The position numbers and the translations under genes are program-made. A DNA stretch of 36,299 bases from Desulfobacterales bacterium (lineage in GTDB: Bacteria; Desulfobacterota; Desulfobacteria; Desulfobacterales; JAFDCJ01), in the NCBI GenBank assembly GCA_030066155.1, contig JASJCE010000020.1, forward strand, positions 1 to 36,299, given 5' to 3'. Every line of letters starts with the position of its first letter. Within the stretch, counting starts at the first letter, position 1. Positions 1 to 5,572 of the stretch are shown here, in pieces. Under the pieces are notes generated by a model. The model searched no databases and was not told the origin of the DNA. It was given only the letters and a program-made list of their open reading frames with translations.

Positions 1-120
1 ACAACAGATCCCGGATCATTAACCGATTTTCCGGCCTGGGCCAAAACAAGCGGCAATGAAATTGTAAAAACCCACCAGGAAGATAAGCTGATCAAGTTTT
101 ACATCAAACGTCTGGCCTGA
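1..120 (+). pseudogene. 3' part of a second tusA-like copy, cut by the window edge
   Basis: The first 39 codons, open from base 1 and ending in TGA, encode the C-terminal half of a TusA-family protein (TTDPGSLTDF ... IKRLA). The stretch is an inverted copy of the 3' end of the complete minus-strand tusA and I see no base difference over about 116 bp. The N-terminal part, with the CPxP cysteine motif, would lie outside the window. I therefore cannot tell whether this is an intact second gene facing the first, a broken copy, or a foldback assembly artefact. The sequence after the stop is also related to the other copy, but with several substitutions. Confidence 0.6.
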
Positions 121-123
121 TTA

Positions 124-190
124 ACAGCAGAGGGCAATGGGCAAAGCGCATAGGGCAAGTAGCAGAGGGCAGGGAGCACAGGGGAATGAG
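124..190 (+). repeat. Heptad array, GGGCAnA class (left arm)
   Basis: Degenerate 7-bp units (AGCAGAG, GGCAATG, GGCAAAG, CGCATAG, GGCAAGT and so on) run in one register directly after the stop of the left tusA copy. The array is the inverted counterpart of the array at 336-392. The stretch between them (191-335) is unique sequence holding a 10-bp palindrome, ACCACGTGGT, at 321-330 and no gene that I can support. Confidence 0.8.
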
Positions 191-335
191 CCCATCTGGC
201 GTTAGCATCGGGCAGGCATAATGCCGGCGGCTTTTTTAGCGGGGTTAAAAACCCGACTATTTCCCATTCTTTCGTGGAAATATACGAACTGATTTATGCC
301 CATCTGCTGATGCAATCTGCACCACGTGGTTTACA

Positions 336-392
336 CTCTGCCCCATGCCCTATGCTCTTTGCCCTATGCGCTTTGCCCTTTGCCCTCTGCTT
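336..392 (-). repeat. Heptad array, GGGCAnA class (right arm)
   Basis: Eight or so 7-bp units (TCTGCCC, CATGCCC, TATGCTC, TTTGCCC, TATGCGC and so on, read on plus) end 4 bp beyond the stop codon of tusA. It is an inverted match of 124-190. Aligned to its partner there are around nine substitutions and no indel, so the heptad register is kept. Confidence 0.8.
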
Positions 393-396
393 GTAA

Positions 397-639
397 TCAG
401 GCCAGACGCTTGATGTAAAACTTGATCAGCTTATCTTCCTGGTGGGTTTTTACAATTTCATTGCCGCTTGTTTTGGCCCAGGCCGGAAAATCGGTTAATG
501 ATCCGGGATCTGTTGTGTGTGCTTCTATGACTTCGCCCACTTCAACTTCCTTGATACCTTTGCTGATTTTTACAACCGGCATGGGACATGCCAGGCCTTT
601 TAAATCAAATACCTTCGCTACTTGAACATCATCACTCAT
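397..639 (-). CDS. tusA: TusA-family sulfur carrier protein
   Basis: An 80-residue protein of the TusA/SirA fold. The family carries sulfur as a persulfide on the cysteine of a CPxP motif; here it is in GLACPMPVVK near the N-terminus. In dissimilatory sulfur metabolism TusA-like proteins pass sulfur to or from DsrE/rhodanese partners, which fits the DsrE-like gene just upstream. The ORF track starts at 711, but the ATG at 639 is preceded by a good GGAGG (about 646-650), the protein then has normal family length, and the longer start would run into the upstream gene. The Shine-Dalgarno overlaps the stop of the DsrE-like gene, so the two are probably translationally coupled. A heptad array begins 4 bp after the stop. 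Confidence 0.9.
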   Translation of the reverse strand: MSDDVQVAKVFDLKGLACPMPVVKISKGIKEVEVGEVIEAHTTDPGSLTDFPAWAKTSGNEIVKTHQEDKLIKFYIKRLA

Positions 640-649
640 TTTATTCCTC

Positions 650-1201
650 CTAAATAAACAATTGGACTTTGGCATTTTGGGCTTCGGCCAGGAAGGTTGC
701 AACACCGGCAAAGCCCAGATCCTTGTAGTCGATAAATTCGTCGCGACTGAAACCCATCAGGTCCATTGACATCTCACAGACGTAAATCTTCACGCCCAAT
801 TCTTCCGCCAGGGCCAGCATTTCTTCAAGAGACGCCACGTTTTTCTTTTTCATCAGAGACTTCATCATGGCTGTACCCATACCGCCCATATTCATGTTGG
901 ACAGCTTGACATCGCCGGTACCGGTGGGCAGCATGGCACCGAACATTTTACCCATTAGGTCTTTGCCGCCCACCTTCTTCTGCTTGTCCCTCAGAACCGG
1001 CGTACCCCAGAAGGTAAAAAACATGACAACTTCCATCCCCATAGCGACGGCCCCGGTGGCGATAACAAAAGAGGCCAGCACCTTGTCCATATCACCGCTG
1101 AACACGATCATCGCCAGCTTGTTTTCGGCAGTTTTCTTGCTGACCGCTTCAATCTGGGCCTTAAGCTCCTGCAGTTGAGTTTCAATATTTTGCATATCCA
1201 T
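650..1201 (-). CDS. DsrE/DsrF-like (DsrE2-type) family protein
   Basis: A 183-residue protein. It opens with a short amphipathic helix (about residues 5-25), followed by a DsrE-like fold beginning LAMIVFSGDMDKV, a hydrophobic stretch (AMGMEVVMFFTFWG), and a cysteine in KIYVCEMSMD that aligns with the position usually conserved in this family. DsrE-like proteins are thought to take part in sulfur-transfer relays; the exact reaction of the DsrE2 type is not established. It lies directly upstream of tusA (10-bp gap, overlapping Shine-Dalgarno), a pairing common in sulfur-metabolizing bacteria. The start has GGGGG about 8 bp upstream. A CRP/FNR-like palindrome lies about 46 bp before the start codon. 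I am confident of the family, less of the precise subtype. Confidence 0.85.
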   Translation of the reverse strand: MDMQNIETQLQELKAQIEAVSKKTAENKLAMIVFSGDMDKVLASFVIATGAVAMGMEVVMFFTFWGTPVLRDKQKKVGGKDLMGKMFGAMLPTGTGDVKLSNMNMGGMGTAMMKSLMKKKNVASLEEMLALAEELGVKIYVCEMSMDLMGFSRDEFIDYKDLGFAGVATFLAEAQNAKVQLFI

Positions 1202-1240
1202 AGCATGCCCCCTTCAGTTAGTTGCTCCGCCCTTAAATGT

Positions 1241-1254
1241 CTGATCTCGATCAA
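1241..1254. promoter_or_regulatory. Possible CRP/FNR-family operator upstream of the dsrE2-like/tusA pair
   Basis: On the minus strand the sequence reads TTGATCGAGATCAG, which matches 9 of the 10 specified bases of the FNR-type consensus TTGAT-N4-ATCAA. It is centred about 46 bp upstream of the start codon of the DsrE-like gene. Such a site would suit anaerobic or nitrosative control of sulfur-transfer genes. No regulator of this family is in the window, and a single palindrome of this kind can occur by chance. Confidence 0.4.
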
Positions 1255-1424
1255 TAACAAGGTCACCGGTACGGGCAGCCATAGATCAGACCGGTTTGGT
1301 TGACACGAAAAAAGGCGGATAAATTTACGAATAATTAAATATGCTGGATGGAAAGTCTCCAGTTATCGTCCCAATAATAGTTTACAATATGAACTTTTTG
1401 GCAAGCGGTTTTGGATTATTAGCA

Positions 1425-1916
1425 TTATGGCGTTGCCGTCTCCATGGACTCTTTAACGGCCTCCAGGGACGCTTTAAGGATGTCCAGATTCGTCAACATC
1501 GCCTGCCGTTGGTCGGGTTCCATCAGGGACAGTACCTGACGATGCAACCCTTTTAAAAAAGTATTTATTTCAGATAGCTTGTGTTGTCCGGCAGGTGTCA
1601 GGCTGAGCAAACTCACCCGGGAATCCTCAGGATCTTTAATGCGTTGAATCAGATCTTTGCGAATCAGACCTTCGATGATCTTCGATACCCGGCTTTTGAC
1701 GACGTTCATTTTGATGGCTATTCCCTTTGCCGTCAGATAGCGTTCCTCTCCAAAAAGGCTTAAACATCGGAGCTCGGCATCCGGCAGTTGAAACCGTTCG
1801 CATTGAAGCTGCACCCGCTCCTGGCAGCATTGAAACAATTTCGTAATCAGCTCTTGAAATTGTACCAATTGATATTCGGTAACCTCGGAACTATATATCG
1901 GTTCAAAATCGTTCAT
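1425..1916 (-). CDS. MarR-family transcriptional regulator
   Basis: A 163-residue winged-helix repressor of the MarR type. The recognition region reads LTAKGIAIKMNVVKSRVSKI (around residues 62-81), followed by the wing signature DPEDSRVSLLSLTPAG. Helices at both ends would form the dimer interface. MarR proteins often sense small phenolic or oxidized molecules and repress neighbouring genes. The nearest target is the co-oriented DsrE-like/tusA pair 223 bp downstream, or the gene itself. There is no Shine-Dalgarno before the ATG, and a TTGACA/TATAGT promoter ends only a few bases before it, so the transcript may be leaderless. Ligand unknown. Confidence 0.9.
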   Translation of the reverse strand: MNDFEPIYSSEVTEYQLVQFQELITKLFQCCQERVQLQCERFQLPDAELRCLSLFGEERYLTAKGIAIKMNVVKSRVSKIIEGLIRKDLIQRIKDPEDSRVSLLSLTPAGQHKLSEINTFLKGLHRQVLSLMEPDQRQAMLTNLDILKASLEAVKESMETATP

Positions 1917-1923
1917 GTCAAGA

Positions 1924-1951
1924 ACTATATTAACAAAGATCCGGATGTCAA
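1924..1951 (-). promoter_or_regulatory. Sigma70-type promoter of the marR gene
   Basis: On the minus strand TTGACA (1946-1951), a 16-bp spacer and TATAGT (1924-1929). The -10 box ends 8 bp before the annotated ATG at 1916, so transcription would start at or next to the start codon. A second TTGACA overlaps the start codon and could pair with TATATA inside the gene; in that case the true start would be further downstream. Confidence 0.55.
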
Positions 1952-2053
1952 GTTCATATTCCTATTTTTTACTTCGACACCTGATTCAGAATCCATTGAC
2001 ATGCACGCGTCCGCTGGCTGCGAGCGTTCAGTCTGATTGGAAAGGAAACTGAT

Positions 2054-2300
2054 GAACGTCCAACATCGAACGTCCAACGCCCAACGTCGAATAATGTATT
2101 TTATCAATTTAAAATGAACAACGTGCGGCGCCAGGGTTGTTCCAGCGAAATTACCTTTGAGAATTCGGTCCGACTGCCATTTAATAAGCTCGGGCGCAGG
2201 CACCTCAGAGGCATTAATGGACTCATAAATTAAAATCGATAAAGCGCAGCGTCCTCCACATTGGACGTTCGATGTTGGACGTTGGACGTTCGACGTTCAA
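2054..2300 (+). repeat. Composite dispersed element copy 1 (heptad arms around a core)
   Basis: The left arm (2054-2091) consists of GAACGTC/CAACATC-type heptads and the right arm (2257-2300) of their inverted counterpart (TTGGACG, TTCGATG and so on). The core between them is related at both ends to the element at 8905-9169: both contain TATTTTATCAATTT(T)AAAATGA and GGCGCC next to the left arm, and CGCGTC/CAGCGTC plus TCCACATTGGACGTTCGATG at the right arm. The middle of the core differs. No ORF that looks real lies inside. It fills the 538-bp gap between marR and pal (1917-2454); the rest of that gap holds the two promoters and nothing else I can name. Confidence 0.75.
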
Positions 2301-2398
2301 TCTTTTTCCAATTTACGCTATACGAAGTTTCATAAAAAGTCGAAGACATTGAGCAGGGGCTGCATCATCCTCTAACCCTCGAAGCTTCCTATAAAAAT

Positions 2399-2427
2399 TT
2401 TACAATAACCGGATATTATACTATAAT
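2399..2427 (+). promoter_or_regulatory. Sigma70-type promoter of pal
   Basis: TTTACA (2399-2404), a 17-bp spacer and a perfect TATAAT (2422-2427) lie 27 bp upstream of the pal start codon, leaving room for a short leader with the Shine-Dalgarno GGGAGG. Confidence 0.7.
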
Positions 2428-2454
2428 TGTGGAATAAAGATCAGGGAGGATAAT

Positions 2455-3009
2455 ATGGGCAAAAAGCTTCAATTTGTGATCATTCTTTTCGCGTTAATTC
2501 CGCTTCTGTCATTGTTGCCGGCCTGTTCCAAAGAGAAATCACCGACTGTACCCACTGAATCCGCGGTGCAGGAAGAGGATTTAGAAGCACAGAAAGTTAG
2601 AGAGCAGTTGGAAAAGGAACAGCAGGAACGCGAAGCCAGAGATCGTGAATTCAGAGCGGAAAAAATTAAATTCATGTACGAGGACATCCATTTTGAAAAG
2701 GGAAGCTATGAGCTGATGCCGGCGGCGCAGCAATTGCTTATCCAAAAGGCTCAATGGCTGCAAAAAAATTCAAATGTCAGGGTTATCGTTGAAGGCCACT
2801 CGGACGAAAAGGGATCAAAAGAGTACAATTTTGCCCTCGGTGATCAGCGGGCCGGTGCTGCGAAATCATTTCTGATCGGTCAGGGCATCCAGTCATCGCG
2901 TCTAATAGCCGTCAGCTATGGAAATGAACAGCCGATCGACACCGGCCTTACGGAAGCTGCGAAGTCCAAAAACCGCCGGGTACATTTCGTGGTCGAGGAG
3001 TCGCATTAA
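2455..3009 (+). CDS. pal: Peptidoglycan-associated lipoprotein (Pal/OmpA-like)
   Basis: A 184-residue lipoprotein. A signal peptide ends in the lipobox LLPAC (Cys 24), followed by a charged, probably coiled-coil segment rich in E, Q and R (about 40-75) and then an OmpA-like peptidoglycan-binding domain. The domain motif is seen in VRVIVEGHSDEKGSKEYN and RRVHFV near the end. Pal anchors the outer membrane to the cell wall and belongs to the Tol-Pal system; no tol genes are in the window, so the orphan location is notable. GGGAGG precedes the ATG by 6 bp and a strong promoter lies just upstream. Its stop codon overlaps the stop of the convergent regulator gene by a few bases. Confidence 0.92.
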   Translation: MGKKLQFVIILFALIPLLSLLPACSKEKSPTVPTESAVQEEDLEAQKVREQLEKEQQEREARDREFRAEKIKFMYEDIHFEKGSYELMPAAQQLLIQKAQWLQKNSNVRVIVEGHSDEKGSKEYNFALGDQRAGAAKSFLIGQGIQSSRLIAVSYGNEQPIDTGLTEAAKSKNRRVHFVVEESH

Positions 3010-4178
3010 ACCTTAACGGTTTTGGTTATCTCTCCGAAAGTTTTTATCTCTGAAGGCAAATCATCGAGTTCAATGGTCAAATTAACCCTGAGAGCAAAGG
3101 CTCTTTCGATTACATTCTCCAGTTGAATAACATTGCCGGGCCAGTTGTATCGCAGCAGCACATCGAGAGCATCCGGCGATACGTTGAGCACTTTATTTTC
3201 ACTTTTCTGACTGAATTTATTTAAATAGTGGTTTATCAAAAGACAAATATCTTCCTTGCGGTCCTTTAAAGGCGGTATCTCGATCTGAACATCGTTGATA
3301 CAGTTAAAAAATTCTTCGTTAAAAAGCGATTTGCGGGTCGCTTCAACCAGATTGCGGTTGGTAGCAGCCAGAATCCTCGCACCGCTTCCCGGGTTACCTT
3401 CGGCAGCCGCCTGATCAAGGCTGTACGCCTTAAATGCCCGGCTGATCTGGGCCTGGACCTTCGGATCTATTTCGGCTATTTCATCAAAAAATACCGCTCC
3501 ACCGGCGGCAGATTGAAATAGATCTATGGTGTGATCGTGCAGCTGATCATCGGAGATTCCTCTTCCAAAGCTTTTGCAATTCAACGACTTAAAGGGTTTT
3601 TCCGCTCTCCGGCTGTTGCGATGAATGACACGTGCCGTCAGTGCTTTGCCGGATCCGCTCTCTCCCTGTATCAAGACATTGGGACTGCTATTTTTCATCC
3701 GATCGATCTGCTCATAGATCTCACGCATTTTGAGGCTGATGCCGACCAGATCATCGTATCGATGCCACTCTTTCAGACGGGCTTTTAGTTCGATATTCTC
3801 CTGTTTGAGCTTCTTAACCTCTATGATTTTATCAATTAGAATTCTCAAAACATCCAGTTTAAAAGGCTTTTGAATGTAATCATAGCTGCCGAATTTCATG
3901 GCCTGAATGGCGGATTCCATGGTTCCGTGACCGGTAACCATAATCACTTCGGTTGCCGGACGGTATTCCTTGATCACGCTCAGCAGCTCAAGACCGTCGA
4001 TGTCCGGCATTTTAAAATCGGTAAAGACAACATCAAAATCTTTTTCCTTAATCAGTTGAAGAGCCTTGAGACCGTTATCGATTACCGTGATTCTATAGTC
4101 GAATGCGGTCAAATACTCCTCGACCAGCGAAAGAATCGTTCGATCATCATCCACAAACAAGATTTGAAACTCTTTCAT
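3006..4178 (-). CDS. Receiver-AAA+ regulator with a degenerate sigma54 domain
   Basis: A 390-residue protein. The start at 4178 is chosen because GGAGGG precedes it and the receiver begins at once; the track start at 4211 has no such signal. Residues 1-120 are an intact CheY-like receiver: DDD pocket, phospho-acceptor Asp in VFTDFKMPD, VTGHG and the lysine in QKPF. A NtrC-type AAA+ domain follows with Walker A GESGSGKA, Walker B AVFFDEIAEI and sensor I ATNRN. The GAFTGA loop is absent, the FREDLYYRL arginine-finger segment is replaced by FNEEFFNCI, sensor II GNVREL reads GNVIQL, and there is no Fis-type DNA-binding domain at the C-terminus. It can hardly activate sigma54 polymerase itself. 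It may be a phosphorylation-controlled partner of the AAA+ regulator encoded 33 bp upstream. The function is inferred. Confidence 0.85.
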   Translation of the reverse strand: MKEFQILFVDDDRTILSLVEEYLTAFDYRITVIDNGLKALQLIKEKDFDVVFTDFKMPDIDGLELLSVIKEYRPATEVIMVTGHGTMESAIQAMKFGSYDYIQKPFKLDVLRILIDKIIEVKKLKQENIELKARLKEWHRYDDLVGISLKMREIYEQIDRMKNSSPNVLIQGESGSGKALTARVIHRNSRRAEKPFKSLNCKSFGRGISDDQLHDHTIDLFQSAAGGAVFFDEIAEIDPKVQAQISRAFKAYSLDQAAAEGNPGSGARILAATNRNLVEATRKSLFNEEFFNCINDVQIEIPPLKDRKEDICLLINHYLNKFSQKSENKVLNVSPDALDVLLRYNWPGNVIQLENVIERAFALRVNLTIELDDLPSEIKTFGEITKTVKV

Positions 4179-4211
4179 GGTTCCCTCCACCACAGCTCGC
4201 CGGCATTTCAA

Positions 4212-5249
4212 TTATTCGGAATCATCATTTTTTCCCAAGTTATAGCGCTTTATTTTTTCAACCAGAGTTGTTCTCTTTATCTTAAGCAGCTGAGCAGCTT
4301 TGTTTTTGACCCAGTTGGTTTTCTCCAGGGCACTGATGATGAGCGCTTTCTCAAATTCACTGACGGCAGTGTTAAAAGAGATGCCGTCGCTGTCCACTTC
4401 CACTTTGCCGCGGGCCTGATGGCCGCTTTTGGCAACCAGGTTTTCAGGCAGATCTTCAGGCTGGATTTTCTCGCCCTCGTTCAGAACGACAATTCTTTCG
4501 ATTAAATTCCTGAGCTCTCTGACATTACCCGGCCAGGAATAATTTACCAGTATTTTCATGGCATCATCGGATATCTTGGCCGGCACGGCATCTTTTTTTC
4601 GACTGAATTCCTTGAGAAAGTAGGAAACGAGGTAGGGGATGTCATTTTTGCGTTCTTTGAGCGTCGGCAGCAAAATCGGGATAACGTAAAGGCGGTAGTA
4701 GAGGTCTTCGCGAAAATTTCGCTTTTGGACTTCCTCCTCCAGATCCCTGTGGGTTGCAGCAATAATCCGCGCATCCGTCTTAATGGTTTCATGGCCGCCG
4801 ACACGCTCGAATTCCCCTTCCTCAAGGACTCTGAGAACTTTAACCTGAAGATCGGCACTCATATCACCGATCTCATCCAAAAATATGGTTCCGCCCTTGG
4901 CCATCTCAAATTTGCCGGGCTTATCTGCAGTTGCACCGGTGAAGGCGCCCCGCCGGTAGCCGAAAAATTCGCTTTCGAGCAATCCCTCCGGGGTGGCCCC
5001 GCAATTGATCTGGACAAACGGTTTGTCGTTGCGGCCTGAAGCCATGTGAATTGCCCTGGCAATCAATCCTTTTCCGGTACCCGTTTGGCCGTTGAGCATA
5101 ATCGTCGTATCGCTGTCGGCCACCTTCTCCACAATTCTGAATATTTTCTGCATGGCGGACCCATGGCCGATGATGTCTTTGAAGATCACTTGAGGCGGTA
5201 ATTTGATCGGGATAACCTTATCTTGACGCTGAAGATGTGGATCAGTCAT
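4212..5249 (-). CDS. Sigma54-dependent enhancer-binding protein, no receiver domain
   Basis: A 345-residue AAA+ activator of sigma54 RNA polymerase. After a 25-residue lead it has a slightly unusual Walker A GQTGTGKG, the sigma54-contact loop RRGAFTGA, Walker B GGTIFLDEIGDM, arginine fingers in FREDLYYRL and sensor II in WPGNVREL. A Fis-type helix-turn-helix ends the protein (NWVKNKAAQLLKIKRTTLVEKI). There is no N-terminal sensory or receiver domain, so its control must come from expression or from a partner protein. The adjacent downstream gene encodes a receiver-bearing but otherwise degenerate relative, which would be the natural partner. GGGGG precedes the ATG by about 10 bp. Targets are unknown; no clear sigma54 (-24/-12) promoter was noticed in the window. 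Confidence 0.92.
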   Translation of the reverse strand: MTDPHLQRQDKVIPIKLPPQVIFKDIIGHGSAMQKIFRIVEKVADSDTTIMLNGQTGTGKGLIARAIHMASGRNDKPFVQINCGATPEGLLESEFFGYRRGAFTGATADKPGKFEMAKGGTIFLDEIGDMSADLQVKVLRVLEEGEFERVGGHETIKTDARIIAATHRDLEEEVQKRNFREDLYYRLYVIPILLPTLKERKNDIPYLVSYFLKEFSRKKDAVPAKISDDAMKILVNYSWPGNVRELRNLIERIVVLNEGEKIQPEDLPENLVAKSGHQARGKVEVDSDGISFNTAVSEFEKALIISALEKTNWVKNKAAQLLKIKRTTLVEKIKRYNLGKNDDSE

Positions 5250-5572
5250 AATGTGTTTCCCCCGATTATATAAAGATGCCTTTGGAGATTGGCATTCAGA
5301 TCCAAGGTATATTTAGCCCTCTGATTTCATTACTAATGTACCTTTATTGTGTTAAAGTCAAGGCAACATTACGATATATGGAGATTTTTTCAACCCAACA
5401 ATCCCGAGTCGATATCTTTACCATTGCCGTTTTTTCTGCTAATTATCCCGGGCTACAAAATCCGCCCGATTAACAACAACAAGATCACTTACGTGACTGC
5501 GGCTCCAGGGTGGCAGATTAAACCGTGCCCTGCTCTCTTTCAGGGCAGCGCGATTATTGAGATAATGAAATT
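5250..5572. other. Divergent intergenic region with a small hairpin
   Basis: The region separates the minus-strand regulators from the plus-strand helicase. The clearest structure is a perfect 7-bp inverted repeat, TGCCCTG (5526-5532) and CAGGGCA (5541-5547), 25 bp before the helicase start. It is not followed by a T-run on either strand, so a terminator is unlikely. Short ORFs here (5276-5473, 5349-5576) have no recognisable features. Confidence 0.4.

Noticed and set aside
124-392. Diversity-generating retroelement-type mutagenesis of the array
   Set aside because: The differences between the two arms are not adenine-specific and no reverse transcriptase is present.
1788-2203. Short ORFs across the marR-pal gap (82 and 92 aa)
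   Set aside because: They run through the marR start, promoter and composite element and show no domain or ribosome-binding signal.
2318-2334. loxP-like half site (TATACGAAGTT)
   Set aside because: Only one half with mismatches at its end; no second half and no recombinase gene.
5526-5547. Intrinsic terminator before the helicase
   Set aside because: The stem has 7 bp and a loop of 8 but no T-run follows on either strand.
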